Shown here piece by piece: positions 1 through 12,245 of a DNA stretch of 64,000 bases. The position numbers were made by a program, and so were the translations under genes. This stretch comes from Haemonchus contortus. Its lineage: Eukaryota; Nematoda; Chromadorea; Rhabditida; Trichostrongylidae. Each line of letters starts with the position of its first letter. The stretch's first letter is position 1. The notes beneath the pieces were generated by a model. The model did no database searches, was not told where the DNA came from, and saw nothing but the letters and a program-made list of their open reading frames with translations. The DNA lies in the NCBI GenBank assembly GCA_000469685.2, contig LS997566.1:25256432-25320431 (forward strand). Reading direction: 5' to 3'.

Positions 1-253
1 AGTAGCTGGCGTTTTCCGAAGTGAGATGAAATTATACCAGCATTTCCCAGATTGTTCCGGTCGATTCAATACCAGTTTTCTTCAAATTGGATGAATTTGG
101 CCATGCGCTGAATTTAAACGACTGGGACTTCAAATGACGTTAGTTAACGGAAGCCTGTCGAGATATAGAGAGTAGTGGTTATTTGTATGGGCTTGAGGTT
201 CTCCTTTGTTTATTATGAACAAATTATCCGATACTCTTACCCGTTTTAGACTA

Positions 254-1414
254 CAGGGTGGGCCAAAATTAGGATTACAGCGCGCGCTGACGTTCATAGC
301 AAATTTTTTCTGAGCTCATAACAATTCCTTGAATTTCTTCCATTCCTCAAGGTAGCTTACATTGTTACCTTTCTAATGATACCAAACTTTTGATAGATTT
401 TGAAATTAATATAAGCGTAACTAGTCCGTGAATCAAACGTCGCTCTGCATATACAAACACTTTTGGCACGGTGCATCTACAGACGAACTAGCGTAACAAG
501 GCAGGTGGTGCATTCAACCATAACACGCTCTCGAGAGTTGGAACAATTGCAGATAGGAGTGGTAAACCAAGGAGATCTGTGGTTATTTTTGGGGAAGTGT
601 TAAGGAAGCAGGGCAAAGGTCTACGTAGCAGCAAAATTCATTCTGAGTCCAAAAAGGGTAAATGAATGGATGTCTCACGAAATTTCCTGCGTAAAATCGT
701 GGAGCATCACCTGCACAACGAGACCCTTACACGATCAGAAAGTGATCTCCCCAGTGAGCAGGTTGAAGAGAAGAGAAAGGTTGGCTAACAAAAGCTGCCC
801 TGTCGCATCCGAAAAATTGTCGTACGGAATTCCTGTTCACCGACGAAAAGATATTCCCAGTGAAAAAGGTGCTCAATAAGTAGAGCGATAAGATTTACCT
901 GAAGCTCAAAGGAATGAAAGTTACACAGCGCCTGGCTCACTAACTCTCTGTGATGGCTTGTGCTAGCGTCACCGCCGAGGCAAAGACACCGATTATTCTT
1001 GCAAATTATGGAGGGAAAGTTGGCTTGGTTGATTTCTTCGTGCGCCATAGAACACTTTGGTGAGTCGAACCGGTCATATTGTCAAGATGAAGCTTCTGAC
1101 CGCAGAACAGAAATTGCCTAGAAATTTCGTAAAAGGGGTTTTTTGACTTCATAATTTTCGATCAGTGACCACTCTGGAGCCCTGAACTAAATCCCATGAA
1201 TGTCTCCATGTGGTCAGCCCCTGAGATGAAAGCATCCTTCAGCCGAAACAAGAGAAGAATTTGTCTCGAAAATGCTTAGCAAAAAGCCGGGACCAACTCG
1301 ATGACCCTAGCCGCGTGCCACCGTCAATGCCGTCCATCGTTGGTTTGCTCTAATGGCTTTCTATGCGTTTTCTGCGATGTGATGTCTGTGTAATCATAAT
1401 TTTGGCCCACCCTG
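254..1414 (+). mobile_element. Decayed Tc1/mariner element, about 1.16 kb
   Basis: Terminal inverted repeats of about 27 bp (CAGGGTGGGCCAAAATTA at the left, its complement ending CCCACCCTG at the right) flanked by TA. On the plus strand, broken frames give FTDEKIFPV around 830, MVWASV-like sequence around 950, and DHSGALN-IPMN around 1160-1200, which correspond to the DE, VWASV and SPDLNPMD blocks of nematode Tc1/mariner transposases. Many stops and frameshifts, so it is inactive. It lies in the 3' part of the aquaporin gene region. Confidence 0.85.
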
Positions 1415-1640
1415 TAGTACAATAAAATTTCGTTTGTAATGCCGTCTAACAAAGCAGTTAAGACAGGAGTAGTCCAGTAGAGAATAGCAACGAGACATAA
1501 GTGGACATATTTCCTGAGCTGATGACTGAGAAATTTGCTTCAGAATCTAATTTCGCTTCTACTCTGCTGTTGTCTCTGCGTTGATCAGGCGAATTTCTAT
1601 GAATTCTCGAAGATAAAAATAGGGAGGATGCTGAACCAAC

Positions 1641-4600
1641 CGTAATACAGCAAATAGGCAGTAGCAGCTCCAACAAATGCTCCAGCCGTCTGCACAATAC
1701 AGTAGATAATAAAATGAGAAAAAGAGAGCTTCCCGAAAGTCAGCATCGTGATGGATACAGCAGGATTGTAGTGACCACCTGATACAAAAGCATTAGAGAT
1801 CCTCGTGTGTTTATTACTTTGAAGTGTGGTCTCGTCTTACCCATTTATGTTAATTGAACTATTAAGATGTTGTTCAAATATGAAAAATCATGCAAAAGCG
1901 AAGCGTTAAGAGGTTATTCACTATTGGTAAGCTCTACCTCAGCTCTATCGATGGACTCTATTTCTTTGTTTGCTGGGGCTGGAATCCTTGCTGTGCCTGT
2001 CATCCCCCTTTCCATTTTCGGCTTGAAAAATTGAATCAGCACCATATGAATCGTTACAATTCGGCACTGGTTAAAATGGGTTTACCATCAACGATCGCTA
2101 CGTTCACAGCTCCGAATACAACTTTGGGGTAAAATGGTAAAATATAGAACTAATGTTGGGATCATAGGTAAATAGTAGGCCATTTGAGCAACATATTGAT
2201 ATAAATCGATGTATCGGCCAACAGCATAAATCGACCACATATTAACGCTCTGTGTATAAAGAGAGTTGTGAACAAACGGTGCATAATCTGGAAGGCCTTT
2301 GAAGGAGATTGCTCATTTCATGTTTCAGCTGCGCAAACATCCATCTATTCCTTACCTACCATATCTTCTTTACTTAAGCTAGCTTCTTCAACCCTTCTTA
2401 CCCTTTTTTGGGGGTTTTTTCGAACAAAAAATGTACTACATTGGAGTCAGCTCAATGGTTGGGTGTTGGTGTGAGATGGATTACTCTTTAGATACTCCAA
2501 GCTGACTGATCATTTTCGCTGGGGTAGAACTTATTCCGAGCACGCTCCATCCTTCATATACCAGCCACCTACCATCAGTATTCCCATCCAACCAGCGCTG
2601 CTCCGTCCTAGTTCGCCTAGTTCGACTGTTCCAGGTCTGGAGGGGGGGGGAGGAGGGGGAACGTAGGGCGGGGGTTGCAAATTCTTGCATCGGGTCACCC
2701 ACGTCTCCTCCATCCACTCTCCCAACTAACCGCCTACCATCAATGCTTACATCCTGGCGCTTCACACACACATCGGCGCGCCGACGCACACCAATACACA
2801 GCGACAGTCCCACAGGCGGGTCCGTGAACTTCTCCCCTAACACGACGTCGCACATGCCGCACCCGCCGCCTATCGAAGGATTGCGATGGAAGATTGGAGC
2901 GCGCAATTTGTGAGGTAAGGAGTCCTTTGATTATTTGAATTGGTTGGCCGCTCCCTTCAATTCCAATGTGGTATTGATCGTCGTTTATATAGGAGGAGTC
3001 ATTTTAATTAATCAAATCTAATAAACATGAAAACTAAAGAGAAACAGAAGGAAAAACCATAAAATCCAATGAAAAAGCAAGCCAGTCAAGGAAAAATATC
3101 GCGTCCTATCGATTGGCGGGAGGCGGGGTGAGTACGGAATTGCAGTGACATCTGCCGCATGTCGCAAGGGAGAATGCCGCGATAGGGGAGAAGTTCCGTT
3201 ACCCTCCCACAGGCACACCTAGCGCGTTACACGTAAAAGGATATTCTTCCTTAAGATCAACTACATTTCACATCACAGAGCCAATACCACATTCACTTTT
3301 CGCACTGTTCCATGTCTAATTCCTCTTTCTGTTTTTTTTAAGGGAATTGCTAAAAATACTTTGATAGAGAGTCACGGTCTCCTGCTGCATGAATATTTGA
3401 GTGATCTTCCTTGCATATCCTAACAAAATCCTGATAGTGAAATCGTTCAGAAGCTCATAAAGTATCCCAGCATATAAATGTGAATCCTCTCGGTTGCCCG
3501 GATTTAAGTCGTTTTTGCCTTTTAAAACGTATCAGCACTTTGCATTCTCGTCAATGACCGTGTGGACAGTGTGGATGTATTCAACTGCACTGTATATTTT
3601 ACAAACCGTGCTTGCTTCCATGACAGTCTTTTCTCTAATACTCTGTTAATATCTGTTAATATTGTAATGGATGGCTCGTGTGAAAAGTTTAGGTTACAGA
3701 TAGCACGCAGATTGGAGGACCACTTTGATCACCCCTAATAGAAGATCAACACAGTCTTGTTATTTTTTCCCCGACGTGGGCATTTTGCATCCTGACAGAA
3801 ATCTCATCAAGATCGTGACCAGATCTAAACGGTAACTGATGGAAGGCCTCAGGTGTTCTAGTTCAAGAAGCCAAAGTCGTAAAATTTTCCCTATGTGATG
3901 ACATATAGAATTTCGGGTGGGAGATCGGAAGAATTGACATATGCTCCTATTTTAGATAAGTAAGAAGGTAGATGAGATTCAGTAGTAGAAGTCGTGGATG
4001 ACCTTCCTCGCTGCCCTTTAAGATGCAGTAACTACTCCGCCAAGACGGAGGGCAATTACCTTGGCTTCGTAATCGGCGAAGTTGTGTGACTTTGCAGATG
4101 CTGTTCCCAGTCTCAGCGGCTTCAGCCACAATTGTTGATCTCTCCTTTTTCAGATTTTCCCTCGTCGCTTCTCTGTTCAGCTTTGAAGGTTTGCAAGTTG
4201 CTGATGATTGCCTACAGCTCGGACGGTTCAACTTTCAGCTCGAGAGCCTTCGAAAATGAGCGTCTTTCTCAACTAATAGGCTCACTGCTTTCCTAGCACT
4301 ATCATGCGGATGTTCGGTGAGCTGGCTGTATTCTTCATCGATGTTCTTGTCCACGATATATCCATACTTCGTGTCTATCTTCTTAGAAATGATTCGACCG
4401 CTGATCATGTTGTTGCTCCTGCCTTCTCCATTGTAAACACCCTCTTCGATTTCTGTGGCGTTTGCTTCTTCCAGTAGGTCTCCTGAAGGCATAGGGTTTG
4501 GATGATCCTGCACTTCATGAAATCGCGATCTCTCGGGACCCAGTAAACGAACCCATGTTCACAGTCTCAATTCGAACTAACCTCTTTGGCCGAGTCCGCT

Positions 4601-7600
4601 CACTCCTCGGAAGCCCCTTCATGCTGTACACAGGACTCGGAGGGGAGTCCTGCGTGCCACTTCCGTATGATGTCCTAGCTTTATCACTGATACGTTTTGA
4701 GACTACAGACATTATCGTCAACGGTGTGAATCATTGTCAGTGTTCTCTCCGTCGTCCTTGCTGGAGAGCGTTTCCAGAAAAGATTTTTACTGATAATGCA
4801 AGCTGGATACCCTATATATAGTGTTGGCCCGGTGACAACCCTGAAAAATTCCCCTTGTGTCGCAGGACTCATGTACCAACGTCGTAGTCACCCGCGTATC
4901 CTGGGGCAAGGAATTTACGAAATATCGCTTTCAAGTGAATAGTGTTTTGGATTTCCGTTGAACATGCACGAGAGGTCTGCAAATTTTCACCAATATTTCA
5001 AATGAAGAAATGGCCTCTCCATTTGCGATGTGGACATCAACAGCTTTTTATCATCACCTCTTCAAGAAAAGAAGCTGTAATTCATGATATCTAGATGTTT
5101 CCCGCATTGTGCGATTAGATAGGATTTGGAAAACCTCTCATAACTCAGGTAATTCGAACAGATTTTTGAGTACTACACTTCTGGGAATTAAACTATTCTT
5201 GAGTGCCCTAACATTTGAAAGAATATCCTTCCACATCGCTCGCTGAGAGGACCGAAACTTTCAATGGTTGCAAAGAGTGTACTGATTGAGGAATTCCTTC
5301 TAACGATTCAAGTGTCATCACAAAAATAGTAGAATAACTTATACATGGCGGCTGAAAAGTACAGGATGCTACAATTGGAGGTTAAATTCATAGATAAAGC
5401 CCAGGGAAACAAATCGATTCAATGAGGAAAAGAGTAGCAGTGGAACATGATCACTTAGGAAAGGAGGTGTTCGAGGTTCAATCCTTTTGCTCTTACACAG
5501 GGCTCTAGACGTTAGATGACTGTATCAATATTGCGCCTCAGGTAGTCGACGTCAATACACATTCTGGAACGAAAACTTCAGAGCCAACGAGAGGTAGGAG
5601 TGTCCTGTGATCTTGCTCTTCGAATTCCCCCATACAGAGAAGTTCATTGTAACTATCTCTGGCCTTGACGGCTTGCACAGTGTTTCCGCTTGGAAATTTT
5701 CTCACCACTCCAGATCACGCGGGAGATACGGCGCGCCCTTAGCTCTCGAAAAAATTCTTTGCATTTCATCAACCGACTTTGTTTGGGCTGCCCTGAAAGA
5801 AACTGTTCTCGACAGAACATGTAACTGTTCAGCTTGAAGCGCTCTTCACAGTCTTCTGGGCGGTTTGACGGCTGATGTTGAGATCGGTAAATTCATGCCG
5901 ACTCCACACTTGCAGATGATCCTTCTCCTGATGATATCACGAATTCTCGGGGTGTTCACTTTTCTAAGTCGTCTACTTGTTGGCATCACAGAGACTCGCC
6001 TCTGAGCTCTGAAAGCACCAAAGGCATTCCGAACGGTTAGAGAGTGAGCGCCAAGTCGATGCCTCAGGAGTTGCGATGCCACAACTCCTGAGAGCTACTA
6101 TGAGCGAATTCTTCATGATGGGTCAGAACGCAGAAACTCTCATAGTGACTGTTCAGACGGACGGTCGATCATATGACTTATAAGGATTCCTGCACAGCTC
6201 CCACGCTTTCTGGAGGTCCTGCAAGATTTTGAAAATGCCTTGTTGCAGGATGTCAGCAAGCGCCAAATAACTCGTCCTGTACTTTTTAGCCACCCTGTAT
6301 GTTTATTCATAGATGTTTAAGGCTCATGACTTTTTGATTTCCGACTACCTTAGATGCTATCGACAAAGAGATAGATCCATCAACAATTCAAAAAACCAAC
6401 CTTTTAAGTATGTGTTTCGCATAACGAATAAAAGTAGCTAACGGCAAATTACTTACCCGACGTTTTAGCACCGAGGTATACAGTGAATACGATAGCAAGT
6501 CCCCAACCGAAGTTGATTTGCGTCCAAGTATTGATTTTTTCATCCGAAAGAATCAGCTGCATGATCACGCTCAAGCCAATGAACTGTAAAGCAGAGAAAT
6601 ATTTGTCTTCAGCTTTGGTCTCTTAGCAAGGCTTTTCCTGTTCTCATTATTTTGTAAGATATTCTGTCTTGCTTGCGCCATCACCTTTTCTACTGCGTTT
6701 TTTTTAAAATATGCCACTGTTATTTGTTACCTCCGCGTTATCATATATGAATTCCTAACCGTGAAAGAAACTGAGCAATCTTCTGGCATTCTAATAAAAA
6801 AAGCAAGCATTAAACACTACAATAAGTCGAAGTTTCCCCAGAAACGCCTCGGAACAAGTATTTGGGTACTACTAGCTCTCAAAGTATTTGGCGTAGCATC
6901 TCTTTGGTTATACCCTTTCTCTCAAGCTAAATTGTTTCAAGTTCTTGTTGTATTCAGGAGATATCTGAAGAAACCTAGTACTTCGCTTAAACGGAAGAAG
7001 GAATGTTTTGTAATATGAAGAAAACCAGTCGGATCGCCCGTCTGAGACCGGGCTTTCTTCCCTCTCTGAAGTTCGAGTGAGCGGGCAACCCGCCACGAAC
7101 TTTGCAACAAATGAAACTCTTTGGGAGAAGTAATTTGACAAAGACACTACAACTTTGACACAGGACCCAAAAAAGGGGAGCTTGGTATTAACAGAGCAGT
7201 GCGAATGGTATTCAGTATGTGCCGATGCTTACGCCTGTGATTAGAAGTATCAATCCCTGGCTCGTTATCTTAAAAATACTAGTCGCAAACCATGCTAAGT
7301 ATAGCGGTCGTAATCTGATAGTCATGATCATAAATACTTCGTTAAAACCATATATCTTAAGATTGTGTTGACAGGTGCCCTTATCAGCTCTTATCAGTTG
7401 TTATCGGTTCCCCAAATCGGTCTTCTACGATCACACCAGACCCCCACATCCCATGTCTAGTGTCTAGGCTTCCCTATTAATGCAATTATGACAATTGCTT
7501 AGGCCTTTTTGAGTTCGTTATTAACGCTCATCAGTTATAATCAGCTGCCGAAGTCAACCGTTCTCGATCCCCTTACCGCCAAAGTGTCGAGGTTCCAACG

Positions 7601-10158
7601 TTGTTGAGAGCGTGACTTCTTGCTTCTGACAGTCTGACATTATCAGCTTTTATTAGTTGTTACTGATTCCGTTTTTGGTCATCTGTGGTTCCTTCATGTC
7701 CCACATCACCTACCAAATTCCCAAGGCTCCACTGTTAACATGAACGGTGTTACGGGTATTGTGGCTCTAGCCTTCTAATCTCAATCAGAAACTACCAGTT
7801 GTTATTAGTTCACGTCGGCGAGTATCTACAACCTTCTGAAATCCTATGTCTCCTGTCAAAGTGTCGGGGTCAGAAAGGGCATTACTTCCCTAATGGCTCT
7901 CGCCCTATGGGGCTCATTATCAGCCTCTACTATCAATCCTTATCAATCCCTGCCACCAACCATTTGCGGTCCCTTACATCCCACACCACCCATCAAAGTG
8001 ACAAGGCTCCACCGTTAACACGAAGGGAGTTACACAGCCAGTGATTTTCGCCTTATATGGCTCGTTATCCCCCCTATCAGTTCTTACCACTTCCTGTCAT
8101 ATACCGTCGGTGTTCCTATCCTATCATTTGTATTCCTTTCAAATTTGAATGCTCTAGGTCCAGTAGAATAGAAGTTATGACATTGTTATCACACAAACAC
8201 ACACATACACACACCACAGGCACACCTGGCGGACTATATAAGTAGGATATGTAGGAGGTGTTGTGGTAAGTTGGTATCGTGATTTACATTCAAAAACTCT
8301 AAGATTCTGACTGATCTAGAAAAAAGTCGTTTACAGTGTTTTTTATATCTTTAATTCGCAGCTGAACGGTTTTCCTGTAGCTTTTGCTGAGTCTTCCCTC
8401 TGTAAGATTCCTCGAAAGAAGTCATCATCAATGGAGCACTGTGAAAAACCGTATCAGGATTTTTCATGACATACTGAAGTTTCGTATAAGTTGATTAGTC
8501 ATGATCAAAGAGGTGGATCGCCCCTACTTTTATGCGACACTCAGTATATCTGTGTTAAGGAGGATTTACTATGTTTCTCGGATAGAAATCATAACGCACG
8601 ATCGAGGGTGGTCGACCGATGTTTTGGAAGCGATCAAAAAACTGGAAAACAAGCTTTGTTACAGGAAATCCTGTGTTGACCGGGATCAGAAAGGTGAAGA
8701 ATTTCCTGAGAAGGTTTCTCTTGCACTCAACCGATTCTTCAACCAGTAGTATTTCGAAGATAGGGAACCTCATTACAATCTCAGCGTTCTGAATTTGCCG
8801 CCTTTCGTGAGATATTTTCGACAACACAGTTTCTTTAGAAAGGATGAACAGCTAAGAATAACATTGATTTACAAAACACTGCCAGGAATTGTTCGACGGA
8901 AAATTAAAAGGTATTGGGTCGTTTAAAGAAAATCTGCCCAAGTTTCGGGATAGCCCAGATTCCTCTGGAGTGCTCTGGAAGTTTCATTAAATTACTAGTT
9001 AAGGGCGCTATCCGTTAGCATACGCATACCTTAGCCGGCTACCTGTTCCATGCTTTTTTGATCATTCATATAATGACCGAAGTGTCTACACATGTCCAGC
9101 AGATACTTTTTCACTAGATTGAACCCTGCTATGACGCCGCTAATACCTATCGAAGCTATTATCCAAAATTCGCTTTGAAGCCCTTTCTCAGTGTCTTGCT
9201 CTGTACGCGCATCGTTTCAACGTTTACAAGCTGTAAAAAATGGAAGTCCCAGATGAATTTCGATCTGACTACGACTTCAAGAATATGTTATGCTCCGAAT
9301 ATATCAATCGCATACAAGAAGTGGTTCCTTTATGGTAGGTCTATGAAAAATTTAGAATAAAAGGATAAAGTTTTTGGCATTAATCAATCCCATCTGAGGG
9401 ATGCGCCCCCGCACTCGACTTCCATTCAGAATCGTAGTGGCGTAATGAGTGCGTATGTGGCCTATACAATGACTTGCGGTGGCCAGCCGATGTGCAAGTC
9501 AGTGCTTTTATCCTCCCAGACGAGTCTGGTACCAATTCGCCGACCCCGGAGGGATGGAAGGCTTTGGTTGGCCTGAGCGGGCATCGATCCGGAATTCGAA
9601 CCCCTGACCGTGCGTGTGATATAGTAAGCCACTTGCCACGACCTACCTCCGCACTACACCAACATTCAGAATGGTCCCTAAACAATCTGTAGTTCCGTAA
9701 TTTTTTGGCACATACTGCTTTGTGAACACTCTGATATTTAGGGAAAGCACAAAGCTCAGATAACTCTGACAGTTCTCAGGGATAAAAACCAACGAGTTTT
9801 GGTCAAGAATCGTTCTCCCACCTCAATCCTTTCCCCGTACTGCGGACTGACTCAATGGTCAGGACGTGGTAGTGATTGGCAGGATTGTCCGGAGAATAGA
9901 ACAAAGCTTCATAACGCTACCGTATCTGTTATCATGGTATCGCTTGACATGTTTCAAAGCAGATTCAGAGTAAGTGTCCCAAAGGATGTGTTTTACTATG
10001 ACTTGAGATACTTATTTGTAAGTACTCACGAGAAGCATTGCTGTGCCGAAAAATTCTGTGAGCGCATTCCGGCCAAGCGGTGAGCTGATGTGGATGAACT
10101 CTCGTAAAATTTCAGGAGTAAACACTGGTTCTTCTTTTTCCTCTGATTCCGAGGTCAT
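1641..10158 (-). CDS. Aquaporin / aquaglyceroporin gene, N-terminal three exons (3' part outside window)
   Basis: Membrane channel for water or glycerol (MIP family). Exon 1 is 10158-10030 (43 codons, starts MTSESEEKEE), exon 2 is 6583-6457 and exon 3 is 1778 to about 1641. Donors are GTGAGT and GTAAGT; acceptors are TTTACAG and TGTATCAG. Phases agree: exon 2 ends with one G, and exon 3 starts GT, making Gly86. Exon 1 ends in a membrane segment (EFFGTAMLL) that runs straight into FIGLSVIMQ in exon 2. The exon 2/3 junction builds TSGGHYNPAVS, the first NPA half-helix (N90-P91-A92), followed by KLSFSHFIIYCIVQTAGAF, the usual third membrane segment. The second NPA half must lie beyond the left edge. 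The exon 3 donor (G|GTTGGT) is a guess; otherwise the frame stays open to a TAG at 1599-1597. Whether the channel passes glycerol cannot be judged without the second half. Confidence 0.9.
2818..3204. mobile_element. Miniature inverted-repeat element, copy 1 (10-bp target duplication, MULE-like)
   Basis: 387 bp with inverted ends sharing GAACTTCTCCCCTA, and about 85% alike to 47406-47789 over its whole length by eye. The flanks carry TCCCACAGGC on both sides (2808-2817 and 3205-3214), a perfect 10-bp target duplication. No ORF. It lies in aquaporin intron 2. The 9-10 bp duplication points to Mutator-like transposase mobilisation (inference). Confidence 0.75.
3660..4870 (-). mobile_element. RTE-type LINE fragments, two families apparently fused
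   Basis: Minus-strand broken frames. From 4700 to 4500 the translation RLVRIETVNMGSFTGSREIA followed by LCLQETYWKK matches the start of an RTE apurinic endonuclease. From about 4370 to 3660 the translation changes to KKIDTKYGYIVDKNIDEEY, then EATRENLKKERSTIVAEAAE, then a decayed reverse-transcriptase start (LSGCKMPTSGKK, compare LSECKVPKQWKTSK). The second part matches the linker and RT start of the RTE family also seen at 10640-12245, not the first family. Several frameshifts. It lies in aquaporin intron 2. Confidence 0.75.
5342..6299 (-). mobile_element. Decayed Tc1/mariner element in aquaporin intron 2
   Basis: Inverted ends TACATGGCGGCTGAAAAGTA at the left and its counterpart ending TAGCCACCCTGTA at the right. 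On the minus strand, 6082-5846 translates to a helix-turn-helix segment (HSLTVRNAFGAF, RIRDIIRRRI). Further on come SGEKISKRKHCASRQ-like sequence (the FTDEKIF block) and a C-terminal RLEPCVRAKG block near 5500. At 958 bp it is shorter than a full element (about 1.3 kb), so it is internally deleted and frameshifted. Confidence 0.8.
7375..8130. repeat. Degenerate tandem repeat array, unit about 125-145 bp, five to six copies
   Basis: Each unit opens with a run like TTATCAGCTCTTATCAGTTG, continues with a TTCC...CATCCCA segment and then an AAGGCTCC...GTTAACA segment. Phase markers: TTATCAG-like starts near 7380, 7525, 7640, 7786, 7918 and 8063; AGGCT/AGGTTCC near 7465, 7590, 7725 and 8005. Copies have drifted to perhaps 60-70% identity. 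It lies in aquaporin intron 1. Confidence 0.7.
8188..8220. repeat. CA-rich microsatellite
   Basis: A run of ACACAC interrupted by ATAC, next to the tandem array in aquaporin intron 1. Confidence 0.8.
9360..9661 (-). mobile_element. tRNA-derived SINE, copy A
   Basis: On the minus strand the head starts GGTGTAGTG, followed by a tRNA-like segment with GGGGTTCGAATTCCGG (B-box-like). The body runs through CCTCCGGGGTCGGCGAATTG and GACTTGCACATCGGCTGGCC, and the tail ends CCAAAAACTTTATCCTTT. About 300 bp, non-coding; ORFs crossing it are chance. The same body recurs at 14302, 26166, 38394 and 51776. Confidence 0.85.
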
Positions 10159-10170
10159 CTGGAAATTCGA
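10159..10170 (-). other. 3' splice site directly before the aquaporin ATG (possible spliced-leader site)
   Basis: Read on the minus strand, the bases just before the start codon are TCGAATTTCCAG, a strong nematode acceptor, and ATG follows with no gap. Either a spliced leader is trans-spliced here, giving almost no 5' UTR, or a further upstream exon exists. Trans-splicing to the first exon is common in nematodes. The choice between the two is inference. Confidence 0.5.
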
Positions 10171-10378
10171 GAGTCATTATATTAAACATTCAGAATAATC
10201 AGGTGCTGTAGTACATGTTCCTTAAATTTAAGGACCTTATCGGTAAACATTGAAAGATTTTAATCATAGTAATCCGAACACAGTTAAAATATTTCATCAA
10301 GTATATATTAGGAAGCATAAAGTTGAATTACTGCTGTATTACTGAATTTTTTTCCGGTACTTTCAGGGAGGTTCGTAT

Positions 10379-10640
10379 ATGAACCGTCGAAAGAGCACTG
10401 CCTCGGGTAATTCAAACCCTCAAGGCATTTTGGATACAGGTCACCAATCCAAGAATGAATCGTTGCAAAAAATGCCTCGCAATCAAGTGGGAGCTACGGC
10501 CTTATATGAGGGCCTTGCCGCAGAAACGGTGAATGAAGACCTATCCCAGCAGAGAGTTGGCGGTTGCCACCATCGGTTGCTGAGTAGCTTCGAAGACCTA
10601 GACCCTCGGGCCTAAAACGTCAGCGGGGCAGTGAAAACTT
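10379..10640. other. Unassigned stretch downstream of LINE copy 2
   Basis: Holds a 78-codon plus-strand ORF (10379-10615) with no motif I recognise. Because it directly follows the truncated 3' side of the minus-strand LINE at 10640-12245, it may be LINE 3' sequence or a separate repeat. I see no support for a host gene. Confidence 0.35.
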
Positions 10641-12245
10641 CGATCAGATGGCCACAATTTGTTACGATCCTTTCAGGCTCTGAAGAAGGCAATTCGGCCG
10701 AAATGTCAACCTAATAGAGCAAGGTAACATCAAAAATTACAAGAATGTGCGATCCCTTCATGCCTGTTATTCCTGACGCGTGTGTAAAACTTGTAGGCAA
10801 ATGATGAGATACTTGGCAATACCGTTGGGATCTCCCTTCTATACAGCAACATAGTCTCGCTAGTTTTCCACGCCGTGGACACATTGCATTCCGACAGGTA
10901 GCACGGACCTGAGTTTGGCAAAGATTCTGACAACATCTGTAGAAGGCTCTTCAGATGTTTTGGTTTGATCTCATTGAAACAGGGCGCCGTACAATTCTTA
11001 TTCGACGGTCGAGTTTCGGAGAGGAATCCGAAGGAGCGACATATTCATCTTGCCTAAGATGGTGGGTAGGCAGGATAGACGTGGTTGTCGAGGAGATCTG
11101 AGTCGTAGGCGACCTTCTCCATTGTCCTTCACGATGCAGTAACTGTTCCGTCAGGATGACGAGTGGAAGCCTTCTTGGTCTTGTAATTGGCGGAGCCCCG
11201 TCAGGCTTCGCGAATGCTTTTCTGCCTCAGCGGCTCAAGCCAAACCTGCTGCTCTTCGGACACGTTTGTTGACAACTGCCTGCAGCTCGCGCGATTTAAC
11301 GCTAGCATATCAGCTCAGAGGTCTTCGAAGAAAGTCGTCCCTCTGCTACTCTTAGATTCTCTGCTTTCCTATCACTATTGTGAAGATATTTGACTAGCCG
11401 GTTCTATTCTTCATCAATGTTGCGAACGAGACAACGGGATCTTTCCGTTTACTTCCATTTGATTAAGGTCTTGGGGCCCCGTTCCCTTAGTTTCGCAGTT
11501 CTCCTCCATGCGATGAAAAAAGTATGTAGCGCGGGAGGGACGATGTACTGATTCCGTGTTGAGCTTCGGATCGGCAGCAACGTCAGTCAGGTAAAGTCCC
11601 CTTTCGAAGATGATGTGGGCTTTCTCATTATTGACTGTCAACCAGGTAATTCCCATGTCCATCGCGAATACGAAAGCTTCCGGAATTTCGAGCCCCCACG
11701 GATAGTGTTAGTCGACAGGATGAGCTGTTCACCCTGTTCATCCTATTCCACTCCATGAGTCCCTATGTGGAGCTCTTCAGCCGTTCTTCTGGGGTCAATT
11801 TTGGTAATGAAATCACCGACGATAACCTTGAAGAAAGTATCATCTTCTCTGTAGAGCCTCTCCAGACTCATATAGAGCTCTACCGGCACTACTTCTTAGC
11901 TCGATATGGGTGCGTAGACAACGGAGGTTTTCGAAGCTGGGATTGAACTACACATTCTTAATCGCAAATGTTCGATTCGGGTTGTCAAGCTTTCGTACGA
12001 ATCGACATTCATGACCAAGTGCTGGTTGACGAGGACACTCACGATGCTCACCACTCACCTATCCTGTTCCAAGGAACATTTCTGCACTATTCCAAAATCC
12101 AGCGTGCAGCGGACGATGCATTCTCGTCTCGGTCAGTCCGATGAGGTCGCACTTGGTCTTTATAGCTTGCAACATCAGGTCTTCTATGCACGCTTCCGAT
12201 GAAAGCGTACGTGCGTTGAAAGTTCAGATCACCATTTTAGTCCTT
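10640..12245 (-). mobile_element. RTE-type LINE, endonuclease to start of reverse transcriptase, decayed
   Basis: Minus-strand frames in order. Endonuclease start TFNARTLSSEACIEDLML near 12220, with GLTETRMHRPL near 12120, VIVGDF near 11830 and ELHIGTHGVE near 11770. Then the linker NIDEEYNRLVKYLHNS-like near 11400. Then RT start: DRRIKNCTAPCFNEIKPKHL near 11000 and NVSTAWKTSETMLLYRREIP near 10880. The palm-domain catalytic part is missing, so this copy is truncated as well as frameshifted. The wording matches RTE elements I recall from Ancylostoma. Confidence 0.85.

Noticed and set aside
1..240. Last aquaporin exons at the left edge
   Set aside because: No second NPA motif or membrane-like frame on the minus strand here; the rest of the gene must lie further left.
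2481..2906. 141-codon minus-strand ORF, Gly/Arg-rich
   Set aside because: It runs through a G-rich tract and into the miniature element at 2818-3204; no domain. Chance frame in GC-rich sequence.
9380..9692. 101- and 72-codon ORFs
   Set aside because: They lie wholly in a SINE, and the same peptide pieces recur in other SINE copies because of the repeat, not because of a gene.
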